Source: Bacteroidales bacterium
GTDB taxonomy: Bacteria; Bacteroidota; Bacteroidia; Bacteroidales; P3
Length of the DNA: 64,000 bases
Assembly (NCBI GenBank): GCA_017522105.1
Contig: JAFXAA010000003.1
Coordinates: forward strand, 28,340-92,339
Direction: 5' to 3'
A program made the translations under genes and the position numbers. Of this stretch, positions 1-8,104 are shown piece by piece; position 1 is the stretch's first letter, and each line of letters opens with the position of its first letter. The notes under the pieces are model-generated. The model did no database searches. It saw nothing but the letters and a program-made list of their open reading frames with translations, and was not told the DNA's origin.

Positions 1-1074
1 CTCTCCTACCATTGTGGAGTTGCTGTGGACATGATGTACGGCAGCTCCAGCGGCGCCTACACCAGTTGCGGCTATTGGTCCGATGCCTGCGCCGTCAGCG
101 CCTTCGTGGACTACTTCAAGTACGACCCCGACATTCAGTTCGCCGAGCGATACAACTATTCCGACAGCGCTTGGCGTGAGAAGATTGAAACCGACATCGC
201 CGCCGGACGTCCAATTTACTATTCCGGACGCGACCAAGACGGCGGCCACGCCTTTGTCCTCGACGGCATGGATCAGCAACGTCGCTACCACTTCAACTTC
301 GGCTGGGGCGGCTACGGTGACGGCTACTTTAACCTTTCCAATATAGCGCCAATCAGTAGCGGCACCGGCTCCAACCCCACCAACACCTTCAACTACAGCC
401 AGAGCGCTATCTTCAACATCAAGCCCATTCCCACCGTCCTCGACACGGTGGATGTATACGATACCGTCTGCTACGACGCCACATCCTACACTTTTTACGA
501 ATATACCTTAACACCGGCAAATAATACTTTCACACTTGTTCATCTTGACACAGTCTACCGTCTCCATCTCAATATAGCACAGCGCCGCTTTGTTTACCTT
601 AACGCCAATGGCGGTATGGGAGGAACCGTAACAACACGCTATTGTTACCTGAACGGCTATGTCGTTCCCGAATGCACATTTACAAAAGAAGGATATCGTT
701 TTGTGGGCTGGTCGACATCGCCAGATGGTGAAGATGTCATTCACAATGTCGGAGACACAATAAATGTGCGTAGAAACCTTGTTCTATATGCGATATGGCA
801 GAATGAAAACTTGGGATTAGAAGAAGTCCAGCACAACAATGTGGACCTTTGGCCCAACCCCACCACTGGTGACATCAACATCTCGGCACCGGACCTGCAA
901 GGTGCAAGCTTAGAAATCTTCGATGCCACGGGCCGCACTGTGCTAAGTACTGACAACCTTCAGACTCTTGGAGGAACAGTCCAAATTCCCCTGCATGCAT
1001 TGCCTGTAGGGGCATATACAATGCGTATAGCAACGGCGAATGGCCTCTATAATCAGCGAATAATCAAACGATAG
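1..1074 (+). CDS. C10 family (streptopain-like) cysteine peptidase, C-terminal part, with InlB B-repeat and T9SS sorting domain
   Basis: The frame is open from base 1, so the gene starts left of the window and the catalytic cysteine is not seen. The in-window translation begins with the C10-type strand YHCGVAVDMMYG. The catalytic histidine lies in DGGHAFVLDG (codon at 247-249), followed by the FGWGGYGDGYFNL segment typical of SpeB-like peptidases. Then come a Listeria-Bacteroides (InlB B) repeat at roughly bases 590-810 (GYRFVGWSTSPDG...LYAIW) and a C-terminal type IX secretion (type A) domain that starts LWPNPTTGDI and ends in basic IIKR. By family, this is a protein exported across the outer membrane by the Por system and either released or held at the surface, degrading host or dietary protein. 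The domain order is seen; the target is unknown. Confidence 0.9.
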   Translation, partial: LSYHCGVAVDMMYGSSSGAYTSCGYWSDACAVSAFVDYFKYDPDIQFAERYNYSDSAWREKIETDIAAGRPIYYSGRDQDGGHAFVLDGMDQQRRYHFNFGWGGYGDGYFNLSNIAPISSGTGSNPTNTFNYSQSAIFNIKPIPTVLDTVDVYDTVCYDATSYTFYEYTLTPANNTFTLVHLDTVYRLHLNIAQRRFVYLNANGGMGGTVTTRYCYLNGYVVPECTFTKEGYRFVGWSTSPDGEDVIHNVGDTINVRRNLVLYAIWQNENLGLEEVQHNNVDLWPNPTTGDINISAPDLQGASLEIFDATGRTVLSTDNLQTLGGTVQIPLHALPVGAYTMRIATANGLYNQRIIKR

Positions 1075-1094
1075 AAAAATAAAGTAAAGAAAAA

Positions 1095-1126
1095 TTTGGC
1101 CATGTGGGGAAAAGTTCGTACCTTTG
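1095..1126 (+). promoter_or_regulatory. Bacteroidota-type promoter of the initiator tRNA
   Basis: TTTG at 1095-1098 and TACCTTTG at 1119-1126 are 20 bases apart, matching the -33/-7 pattern of the Bacteroidota primary sigma factor. The tRNA begins 30 bases further on. Confidence 0.75.
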
Positions 1127-1155
1127 CACCCGATTTCAGCGATGAAATAAGAGAG

Positions 1156-1224
<69 letters not shown>

Positions 1225-1229
<5 letters not shown>

Positions 1230-1283
1230 GAGCAGGACAAGTCAGTGGACTTGTCCTTTTTTTGTTTCTTGCACCTGCCTGGT
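1225..1283 (+). repeat. direct repeat copy A: tRNA 3' end plus terminator
   Basis: Bases from CTACCGAG at the end of the tRNA through the terminator and the GTTTCTTGCA after it recur with few changes at 3102-3159. It resembles an attachment site at a tRNA 3' end. No integrase is present between the copies. Confidence 0.6.
1235..1263 (+). terminator. rho-independent terminator of the tRNA
   Basis: A 9-bp stem GGACAAGTC/GACTTGTCC with loop AGTG is followed by seven T. Confidence 0.9.
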
Positions 1284-1417
1284 TTCGTGTGTGCGTGGGT
1301 CGCCGACTTCTTTCTGCCACGTAGCGAGTAGGAGATTTTAAGTTTGGTCTGTGCGTTCATAATGCTAATGTTTTAATGTCTTATGAATATAAATAGTAGG
1401 TAGGTTTGAAAAGTGAC

Positions 1418-1447
1418 AAAAAAATCCCAGAAAAAAAATCTGGGATT
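1418..1447 (-). terminator. second minus-strand hairpin with T run
   Basis: The stem AATCCCAGA/TCTGGGATT has a loop of seven A/T bases and, read on the minus strand, is followed by seven T. It lies about 200 bases beyond the stop of the lipoprotein pair and may be a back-up terminator. The rest of 1264-1605 shows no coding signal. Confidence 0.55.
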
Positions 1448-1605
1448 CGCGACGCATATAGATTTGATGGGGGTAGGTAGGCTGTTTTTGTAGTCAATTA
1501 TTACAGGGGTTACCTGCCTTCCATCAATTAGTTAATAGTAAGTGGAAGAGGGTGATATATACTGAAACCATGAGCATTTTACATAGGGATGTGTATTCAA
1601 AGGAC

Positions 1606-1631
1606 AAAAAGGCGACTATAAATGTCGCCTT
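1606..1631 (-). terminator. terminator of the small lipoprotein genes
   Basis: The stem AAGGCGAC/GTCGCCTT with a 7-base loop is followed on the minus strand by TTT. It lies 27 bases past the stop of the lipoprotein at 1658. Confidence 0.7.
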
Positions 1632-1657
1632 ATTTGTGAATTCTTAAAATTGAAGAA

Positions 1658-2110
1658 TCATTCGGCTGCATATTGTTTATACAATTTGACCATTCTGTCT
1701 AGTGTCACAACACAAGCACGTTTGTAATCACTTATCGAGCCACGACTATATCTATCCCATGAATTTTGACCTTTCCCATCTTCTGATTGAACATACTCAT
1801 GAAATCTAGTGCTGGATTCAGTACTAGGATTCATTCCAGAGTAAATCAGAAGATATACCCATGCGTCTTTTTTAATACGACCTTTCACATCATCAACAGT
1901 TAAGTGTGAAACTATTATAGTTAACTCATCCCATATTTTACATTGGGTTGTGAAATCTATCTTGTCAAATGTTTCTAGACAGCGGTGTATGTTGGGTTCA
2001 TTATCACAGTAGGTAACCCATTGGTCTGCTGTCTTAATGTTATGTCCACCACAGGACACAAGGAATACCAAGCATACGACAAACTTCAAAAAACATATTG
2101 TTTTCTTCAT
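1658..2110 (-). CDS. small putative lipoprotein of unknown function
   Basis: 150 residues from the ATG at 2110; a TTG four codons upstream is possible, but the ATG gives the better signal peptide. MKKTICFLKFVVCLVFLVSCGG is a lipoprotein signal with the lipobox cysteine at about residue 20. The mature part is hydrophilic, with several Trp and Tyr, and contains WVYLLIYSGMNP. No family was recognised. It is followed by a terminator and preceded, 34 bases away, by a second lipoprotein gene, so the two are probably co-transcribed. It lies between two copies of the tRNA-tail repeat and is AT-richer than the core genes, as expected of acquired DNA. Confidence 0.7.
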   Translation of the reverse strand: MKKTICFLKFVVCLVFLVSCGGHNIKTADQWVTYCDNEPNIHRCLETFDKIDFTTQCKIWDELTIIVSHLTVDDVKGRIKKDAWVYLLIYSGMNPSTESSTRFHEYVQSEDGKGQNSWDRYSRGSISDYKRACVVTLDRMVKLYKQYAAE

Positions 2111-2144
2111 AATATAAGCCAATTATAAGACTATTTAATAATGC

Positions 2145-2588
2145 TTATTTTAGATTAACCTTAACAATGTCACCGAGTAACGCTTGTTTATTTTCCTCCA
2201 GTGTCCCATTACAATATATAGATGTAGAACCAGAATAATCAAAATCTGGACAAAATGATACCGCCAAGCATTTTGCGCCTAACGATAAATCAGCAGCATG
2301 AATCTCGTATATAACAACATAAAAAGTATGCAAAGCACCATTATACATCTGCTCGTTGACCATATTAACACAATACGCTGTGCAAGATTTTACATCTGTG
2401 TACGTCCGTTTTATTACCTCCCATCCAAATCTAACATGGGAAGGAACATTGGTTGTTATCTGAGCTGTGACCATTTCCGCCTCATTCTTTTGGCTGTTTT
2501 TGGCGACTTCCTTTTCTTGCGGATTGTTGTTGCAAGATAGCATACAAAAAGCAATCAATACTCCCCAAAACAATGTAACTTTTTTCAT
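2145..2588 (-). CDS. small putative lipoprotein of unknown function
   Basis: 147 residues from the ATG at 2588. The frame is open 84 bases further upstream, but that extension has no signal sequence, while MKKVTLFWGVLIAFCMLSCNNN is a clean lipoprotein signal with its cysteine at about residue 18. Low-complexity Lys/Glu/Asn follows (PQEKEVAKNSQKNEAEM), then a compact domain with several cysteines (SCTAYCVN, KCLAVSFC, IYCNG). No family was recognised. The only convincing promoter upstream lies about 315 bases away at 2902-2932, which would give a very long leader. Confidence 0.7.
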   Translation of the reverse strand: MKKVTLFWGVLIAFCMLSCNNNPQEKEVAKNSQKNEAEMVTAQITTNVPSHVRFGWEVIKRTYTDVKSCTAYCVNMVNEQMYNGALHTFYVVIYEIHAADLSLGAKCLAVSFCPDFDYSGSTSIYCNGTLEENKQALLGDIVKVNLK

Positions 2589-2895
2589 AATACAATCCCT
2601 AAATTTGTGTCGGGCGCAACTTCTGTTCTCGGCTCGGAGGAAAAAACCAAACAACGAAGAAAGTGGAGCCATCCATCAACGCCCTATCCTTTTTGCGTGA
2701 GGGCTTCGACTCCCTATAGTGTAAAGTATTTGGTGCAATGAACCGCTCCACGAAGGATATATAGAAAAACTATAATCCCACGGAGCATTTCATCTTCCCT
2801 TATTCCAAACACTTTTTGTGTGAGTTGTCGAAGTTCACGCAATCGGAATAAAGCGAAAATGCGCTTTCTAACGGTAAACCTTTCCTTGCGGTTTA
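2589..2895 (-). other. long structured leader or small RNA upstream of the lipoprotein
   Basis: Read on the minus strand from the promoter at 2902-2932, this gene-free stretch starts with a hairpin (GTAAACC...GGTTTAC at about 2874-2897), then a second one (AAAGCG/CGCTTT) and a third near 2700 (AGGG...CCCT). It is either a roughly 300-base 5' leader or a separate small RNA. No T-run terminator was found inside it, so a leader is slightly more likely. Confidence 0.3.
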
Positions 2896-2901
2896 CGGGT
2901 G

Positions 2902-2932
2902 CAAATATACAACTTTTTTCTTATCCGACAAA
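2902..2932 (-). promoter_or_regulatory. minus-strand Bacteroidota-type promoter
   Basis: TATATTTG (minus strand, 2902-2909) and TTTG (2929-2932) are 19 bases apart. The nearest gene downstream is the lipoprotein at 2588. Confidence 0.55.
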
Positions 2933-3101
2933 AACAATTTCAATTTGTTTTTTTAAAGAGGCTATAATATATTGTACTACAGACATCAGCCATGATGTTG
3001 ATTGGGCGCTATCGGCTTCGTCGGGTCGGGAATCCACTCGCGTATCGTCCACAACTTTTCCAAATCTTCAAGAAATCGGTGCGAAAAGATAACAGTTGAG
3101 C

Positions 3102-3159
3102 CTACCGAGTAGGACAAGTCAGTTGGCTTGTCCTTTTTTGTTTCCTGCAGGACGGCTGG
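3102..3159 (+). repeat. direct repeat copy B of the tRNA tail plus terminator
   Basis: CTACCGAG, a GGACAAG/CTTGTCC hairpin (3112-3133), six T and GTTTCCTGCA match 1225-1283 almost base for base, but no tRNA body lies upstream here. It still looks like a working terminator. It may be the far end of an element inserted at the tRNA, or the remains of a duplicated tRNA locus. Confidence 0.6.
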
Positions 3160-3296
3160 TTTTGCCGAATGTCAGGCAGCCAGTCGGGCGCCAATAGTCT
3201 TTGCGGGCTCCCGGAAACACACGTTTATGGAAGCCACCCACATGGAGACCCTATGGAGTCCCTATGGCCGTTCTGCAGCGTAGTTTAAATGTATCA

Positions 3297-3325
3297 CAAC
3301 AAGCAAAGCAATGTTGCTTGTTGTC
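3297..3325. other. 11-bp inverted repeat
   Basis: ACAACAAGCAA and TTGCTTGTTGT flank a 7-base loop. It has only a weak pyrimidine tail, so it is not a convincing terminator. It lies just before the possible transposase scrap. Confidence 0.4.
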
Positions 3326-3331
3326 TTCTCT

Positions 3332-3415
3332 CAGGTGCGCCTTTTGATGGCGGCAAGCGCCTACGTCGTGCTGCCGCAGGTGCTGGAATGTCGTCTGGAA
3401 GCCGTCATGAAGTAA
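3332..3415 (+). pseudogene. possible C-terminal scrap of an IS1380-type transposase
   Basis: A 27-codon open stretch reads VRLLMAASAYVVLPQVLE and then VMK stop. This resembles the last helix of IS4/IS1380-like transposases (RLLLxAAAYVLxQxL). Nothing else of a transposase remains upstream. The match is from memory of the family and short, so it is weak. Confidence 0.25.
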
Positions 3416-3501
3416 TAAATAATAGGGATGAAGAATGTGTTAATGCGTAAATGCGTTAGTGCTGACGCGCCAACACAATTGCACAATAACGCATTCTGCT
3501 A

Positions 3502-4431
3502 TTATTCTTCATTCTTTGTCTTCATCTGCGCTATGACTACACCGGCGATGACGATGGCGATGCCGGCAAGCTTGAGCCAGCTGAATTGCTCCTGTCCGAT
3601 GAGGATGGCTGCGATGAGCGAGAAGACAGGTATGGCGTTGTTGAAGATGCATGCCTCGGAGGCGCCGAGGTTGCGCACGCCGAGGTTGTAGAAGGCGTAG
3701 GCGAGGGTGGAGCAACAGATGCCGAGGGTGAGGAGGAGGAGGAGCATCTTGGGCGAATAGCTGAGGAGCGGCAGGTGGCTGCCGTCAAAGGCGAGTACGA
3801 GGGGAAGGAAGTAGATAAGTCCGATGAGGTTCTGCCATGTGGTGATGGTGAGTGGGCGGTAGCGATCCACGATCTTGACGAGGAGCAGAGTGTATACCAC
3901 CGCTATGGCCACGGCCCCTGCGAGGAAGAGCAGGCCTTGTGTGTTGCCGCCGAGGGCGTCGCCGCCGAGGATGAGGATGAAGACACCGCCGAGGGAGAGG
4001 ATGACACCGCCTATCAGGGGCAGGCTTATGCGTTTGCGGTAGGCCACCCACATGCCGAAGGGCACGAAGAGTGGTATGGTGGCTATGATGACGGAGGCGA
4101 GGCTGCCGCTGACGAGCTTGACGCCGCTGGTCTCGCAGAGGTGGTAGATGAAGGGTTCGCAGAGTGCGAGGAGGAGGAACCACTTGAGGTCGCCGTTCAG
4201 CAGTGAGCGGAGTCCGCGGCCGGGGCCGCGGCGTATGGGTTCGAGGTTGTGGCTGAGAGCCAGCAGCGGGAACATGACGACGGTGGCTATGGCGAGTCTC
4301 ATGGCGATGAGAATGGTGACGGTCATGTGCTCTTCGGTGAGGAAGAGTTCCTTGGTGAGGATGAAACTGATGCCCCAAAAGATGACGGATGTGCTTATGA
4401 GGATATAGGTGAGTGTCTTTGAGCGTTTCAC
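3502..4431 (-). CDS. DMT-superfamily (EamA domain) transporter
   Basis: 309 residues with about ten hydrophobic segments in the two-times-five EamA arrangement. It begins TYILISTSVIFWGISFILTKE, the usual start of this family, and the second half repeats the pattern (LGVRNLGASEACIFNNAIPVFSLIAAILIGQE). It is an inner-membrane carrier for an unknown small metabolite. The start codon is GTG at 4431; the overlapping ATG two bases upstream is in another frame and stops at once. A short array of 7-base repeats fills the 22-base gap to tamL, which lies upstream on the same strand. Confidence 0.88.
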   Translation of the reverse strand: MKRSKTLTYILISTSVIFWGISFILTKELFLTEEHMTVTILIAMRLAIATVVMFPLLALSHNLEPIRRGPGRGLRSLLNGDLKWFLLLALCEPFIYHLCETSGVKLVSGSLASVIIATIPLFVPFGMWVAYRKRISLPLIGGVILSLGGVFILILGGDALGGNTQGLLFLAGAVAIAVVYTLLLVKIVDRYRPLTITTWQNLIGLIYFLPLVLAFDGSHLPLLSYSPKMLLLLLTLGICCSTLAYAFYNLGVRNLGASEACIFNNAIPVFSLIAAILIGQEQFSWLKLAGIAIVIAGVVIAQMKTKNEE

Positions 4432-4459
4432 ATTAAACCTTAAACTTTAAACCTTAAAA
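4432..4459. repeat. 7-base repeat array (ATTAAAC/CTTAAAC type)
   Basis: Four degenerate heptamers, ATTAAAC CTTAAAC TTTAAAC CTTAAAA, fill the gap between two genes. The array touches the GTG start of the transporter and contains the stop codon of tamL. A close relative lies at 24346-24400. Confidence 0.7.
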
Positions 4460-6841
4460 CGGGTAGTTGATACCGAAGTTTGTTACTATCTGGTTGAAGC
4501 GCCAGTGTGGCGGGCGCCAGCGCTGCTCCATGGGGTAGCCGGGGTCGTAGAACGGTATGCCGAAGTCGACGCGCAGGGTGGCGATGGAGACGGCCACGCG
4601 GAGGCCGAGGCCGGCGCCGACGGCTATCTCCTGCGGCAGGCTGTTCCATTTGAAGTGTCCGTTGTCATATTGTTCCGAGGGGGTGAAGAGCCATACGTTG
4701 CCCATGTCGGCGAAGACGGCGCCCTCGAAGATGCCTGCTATCGGGAAGCGTCCTTCGATGTTCATCACGAGTTGTATGTCGCCCACGCGCTCCACGTCGG
4801 CCACGGCGTCGGACCCCTCGTGCACGTAGCCACCGGGGCCGAGGCGGCGCAGCTGCCATGCGCGCATGGTGGTGGGGCCGCCGCCGAAGAAGCTCTTCTC
4901 GTAGGGCATGGAGACGGAGTTTCCGTAGGGGATGCCGGTGCCCACGATGACACGCGTCACAAGGCTTGATTTGTCGCCTATGTAGAGGTAGTGTGTCACC
5001 TCCGCGCCGGCGCGTATGTACTGCGAGAAGGGGACGCCGAGAATCTGGCGCACATTGTTCTCGTCGGTCTCGGCGTGGCTGAGGGTAGCCATGCCGGCAA
5101 GCAGGTTGCCGGCGGTCTCCACAGAGAGGTGGAGGGCTGTGAAGTTCTCGCGCGAGGCGTATTTCTGGTTGCTGAAGGTGTAGTCGTAGCGTGCTGCGAG
5201 GATGAAGTGGCTGCTGTACTGGTATTTAAGGCGCAGGTCGTTGATCTGGTCTATGCGTGAGGCGAAGCCGTCGTCGAGGCCGAGCATACGCACGAAGGTC
5301 ATCTCTACGGGCAGGAGCTGGTTGCTGGCGCGACGGGAGTGGCTCCAGGTGTAGCCGAACGAGGTGTTGGCGAGCACTCGTTCAAAGTAGTAGCGGTACT
5401 GGTAGCTGCCGCCGGCGGAGAAGAGGGTGTGTGGCTTTATGCGTTGGAAGACGATGTTGCGTGTGAACGGCAGCAGGAATATGGGCATGTCGAGCGAGAT
5501 GTCTATGCCCGTCTCGAAGGCGGAGAAGTTGTCATAGAAACTCTGTCCGCGGTTGCGGAAGATGAGTTTTGGCAGCTCGAAGAGCACAGAGCTCTTGACC
5601 TTCAGCAGTTCAGCGCCACCAAAGAGGTTCTTGTGCTGGTATTCTATGGCTGTCTCTACGCCGAGGTTGCCACCGGTGAAGAAGTTCTGCGTGCTGTCGC
5701 CGGCACCGAGAGGGGAGGCGTTGGTGAGCTCTATGGAGAGCGACAGCTTCTGTTGCGTGGCGGGCACCAGCTTGATGTGGGCGTCGACAAGCGGCAGGGA
5801 ATCGGTGGATGCCGGCGACGGCGACATGTCGATGTTGATGTACTTGAAGTTGCGCAGGCCGAGGAGTGAGTTATAGGTATCGTTGATGTAGTGCGGACGG
5901 TAGGTCATGCCGGGGAATACCATGAGTGTGCGGCTGATGGTTTGTGGCTTGATGTCCATGGGGCGGTCGTAGACGAAGATGTTGTCTATGCGCCGTGAGG
6001 CTCCCGGATAGGTGTGTATCAGTGTGTCGAAGGATGTCGGCGCGTTGCGCAGGCCTGCGTTGCTGTTCGGGTAGACGAAGACATTGTTGATGTGGTATAC
6101 CCGCAGGTTGCGGCTGTCCACAAGCACGTCGATGCTGAGTTTTGAGGCCGAGTAGGTGGTGTCGACGCTGAAGCGCACGTTGTCGTTGGAGGCCAGGTAG
6201 TAGCCTGCCTCACGGAGGTTGGTGACCAGGCGGTTGCGCTCTGCGGCGATGTTGTCTTGGTCGTATGGGGTTCCGGCTTTCAGCGGCGAGCCCTCCTCCA
6301 GCTCTTCGAGCAGACGTCTGACGGCGGGGCTCTCGGTGCGGTACACCACCTCGTCGATGGTGTAGCGAGGCTTGGCTTTGATGCTGTAGCGTATGGCTAT
6401 GTTGCGTCGTCCCACGTCTATGGTGTCGAAGACTACGCGGCTGCCGAAACAGCCCTTGGCTTCCATCATCAGCTGCAGCTGCCGTGCCGTCTGTTTGGCT
6501 TTGTTTTCGTCGTATATGACCGGTGCCTGGCCGAGGCGGTGCAGGCCGTTGTTCCATAGGTTGGACGTGGTGTCGGTCATGAAGCAGTAGATCCACATGC
6601 TCACCGGCATGCTCTTTATCCCGAGGAACTTGGTGTTAGGGCGTTGCACGTAGTATTTCTTGGCCTGCTTGGCGGCATCTTTCACCTCTGGCGTCACGGC
6701 GCTGCTGTCGGCCATCTGCACGTCAAGCACTATGTCGTGCAGCACATGCTCGCCGGGGCCTATGTAGCGGCCTATGGTGCAGCTGGTGGCCATCAAGGCC
6801 GCTGCTACGGCGAGGATGATATGTGCGGCCTTATTTCTCAA
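4454..6841 (-). CDS. tamL: TamL-type Omp85 outer-membrane lipoprotein
   Basis: 795 residues. The N terminus RNKAAHIILAVAAALMATSC is a lipoprotein signal with the lipobox cysteine near residue 21, followed by IGRYIGPGEHVLHDIVLDV, then POTRA-like segments and a C-terminal barrel with the Omp85 motif region (GTGIPYGNSVSMPYEKSFFGGG, GPGGY) and a terminal aromatic (GINYPF). Bacteroidota TamL pairs with TamB to insert outer-membrane proteins; no tamB is in the window. The start is TTG at 6841, inside the end of kdtA (11-base overlap). The upstream frame closes two codons earlier and the next Met lies inside the signal peptide, so TTG with translational coupling is the best reading. Confidence 0.85.
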   Translation of the reverse strand: MRNKAAHIILAVAAALMATSCTIGRYIGPGEHVLHDIVLDVQMADSSAVTPEVKDAAKQAKKYYVQRPNTKFLGIKSMPVSMWIYCFMTDTTSNLWNNGLHRLGQAPVIYDENKAKQTARQLQLMMEAKGCFGSRVVFDTIDVGRRNIAIRYSIKAKPRYTIDEVVYRTESPAVRRLLEELEEGSPLKAGTPYDQDNIAAERNRLVTNLREAGYYLASNDNVRFSVDTTYSASKLSIDVLVDSRNLRVYHINNVFVYPNSNAGLRNAPTSFDTLIHTYPGASRRIDNIFVYDRPMDIKPQTISRTLMVFPGMTYRPHYINDTYNSLLGLRNFKYINIDMSPSPASTDSLPLVDAHIKLVPATQQKLSLSIELTNASPLGAGDSTQNFFTGGNLGVETAIEYQHKNLFGGAELLKVKSSVLFELPKLIFRNRGQSFYDNFSAFETGIDISLDMPIFLLPFTRNIVFQRIKPHTLFSAGGSYQYRYYFERVLANTSFGYTWSHSRRASNQLLPVEMTFVRMLGLDDGFASRIDQINDLRLKYQYSSHFILAARYDYTFSNQKYASRENFTALHLSVETAGNLLAGMATLSHAETDENNVRQILGVPFSQYIRAGAEVTHYLYIGDKSSLVTRVIVGTGIPYGNSVSMPYEKSFFGGGPTTMRAWQLRRLGPGGYVHEGSDAVADVERVGDIQLVMNIEGRFPIAGIFEGAVFADMGNVWLFTPSEQYDNGHFKWNSLPQEIAVGAGLGLRVAVSIATLRVDFGIPFYDPGYPMEQRWRPPHWRFNQIVTNFGINYPF

Positions 6842-8075
6842 TGGTATTCATTATCGTGTCGGTGCTGCCGAGGTTGCGGCGCATGAGTTGGAGACAGGCG
6901 TCGGAAGCGGCATGGTAGATGTCGTCGTCGGTAAACAATTTCCGTAGGAACGACACATCGGGATGTTCGTCTACAATCATGCAGCCTCCAAGTTCGATGA
7001 GGTCGTGTGCCTCTTGGAATTTGTGGTAGTTCGGGCCGAAGACGACGGGCTTGCCGTAGGCTACGGCCTCGAGAATATTGTGTATGCCCACGCCGAACCC
7101 TCCGCCGATATAAGCCACGGTGGCGTAGCGATAGAGCTTGGAGAGGAGGCCTATGTTGTCGATGATGAGGACATGGCTTTTTGCACTATAAGAACTAGTC
7201 GAACTTGAAAGACTGGAATATCTTATGCTGTTGGGGAACAGGTCTTCGATGCTGCGCAGGTGCTCTTCGTGTATCTCGTGCGGGGCGATGATGATGCGTT
7301 CGGGGAACCACTGCTTGCTCTCGCGCAGGCGTGCGATAAGCTGCTCGTCGGGTGGCCAGGTGCTCCCGGCCATCAGCACTTTGCCGCCGTATCCGTCAAG
7401 GAACTTCTCGACAACGGCGTCTCTTTCGGCGGCCTGGGCTATCTGGTGCACGCGGTCGAAGCGTGTGTCGCCTGCCAGGGAACAATGGTCGATACCATGG
7501 CTGCGGAGCAGCTGCAGGCTCTCCTTGTTCTGCACGAAGAGGTGGGTGAAGCAGTCGCGGAGCTGCCGGACGAACCAACGGCCCCAGGGCTTGAAGAAGT
7601 ATTGCTCCGGACGGAAGATGGCCGAGAAAATGTATGTGTCTATGCCGCGCTGGCGCAGGGCGTTCAGGTAGTTGTACCAGAACTCGTACTTGACGAAGAA
7701 GACCTTGTCGGGATGTGCAGCATCCAGGAAGCGGCGCACGTTGCCAGGGGTGTCCATGGGCAGGTAGCATACGGCCTCGGCCTTGGCGTAGTTCTTGCGC
7801 ACCTCGTAGCCCGAAGGAGAGAAGAAGGTGACGAGCACCTGATGGTCGGGGTGCCGCTCGCGGTAGCGCTCCAGCACCGGCCGTGCCTGCTCGAACTCGC
7901 CGAGGCTGGCAGCGTGGAACCACACGGTGGGCCTGTCGCCGGCCAGCTTGGCCAGTGCCGCTGGAGTCTCACGCCATCCGCGCACCATCTGGCGTGCCTT
8001 CACGTGACCGCAGAGCGCCGCCACGCGTATGCCGAGAGTGTAGAACCAGATGCCTAAAGTGTATAAGAGTCTCAT
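6831..8075 (-). CDS. kdtA: 3-deoxy-D-manno-octulosonic acid transferase
   Basis: 414 residues from the ATG at 8075; the frame is open upstream but runs into the preceding gene's tail without a membrane anchor. MRLLYTLGIWFYTLGIRVAAL is the N-terminal anchor. FHAASLGEFEQARP carries the GT30 glutamate thought to be catalytic. VKYEFWYNYLNALRQRGI and the C-terminal GGGFGVGIHNILEAVAYGKPVVFGP are the GT-B acceptor and nucleotide-sugar parts. It transfers Kdo from CMP-Kdo to lipid A precursor at the inner membrane. kdsA at 61.7 kb supplies Kdo-8-phosphate for the same route. It is followed by tamL with an 11-base overlap, tying two envelope functions together. Confidence 0.93.
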   Translation of the reverse strand: MRLLYTLGIWFYTLGIRVAALCGHVKARQMVRGWRETPAALAKLAGDRPTVWFHAASLGEFEQARPVLERYRERHPDHQVLVTFFSPSGYEVRKNYAKAEAVCYLPMDTPGNVRRFLDAAHPDKVFFVKYEFWYNYLNALRQRGIDTYIFSAIFRPEQYFFKPWGRWFVRQLRDCFTHLFVQNKESLQLLRSHGIDHCSLAGDTRFDRVHQIAQAAERDAVVEKFLDGYGGKVLMAGSTWPPDEQLIARLRESKQWFPERIIIAPHEIHEEHLRSIEDLFPNSIRYSSLSSSTSSYSAKSHVLIIDNIGLLSKLYRYATVAYIGGGFGVGIHNILEAVAYGKPVVFGPNYHKFQEAHDLIELGGCMIVDEHPDVSFLRKLFTDDDIYHAASDACLQLMRRNLGSTDTIMNTIEK

Positions 8076-8104
8076 TGTTCTTGTGATGGTGTTGATATCG
8101 CCAA

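Noticed and set aside
2589-2672. N-terminal extension of the second lipoprotein
   Set aside because: It would bury the signal peptide 28 residues inside the chain.
2695-2720. tRNA-like T arm (GGGCTTCGACTCCC)
   Set aside because: No acceptor, D or anticodon arm can be built around it.
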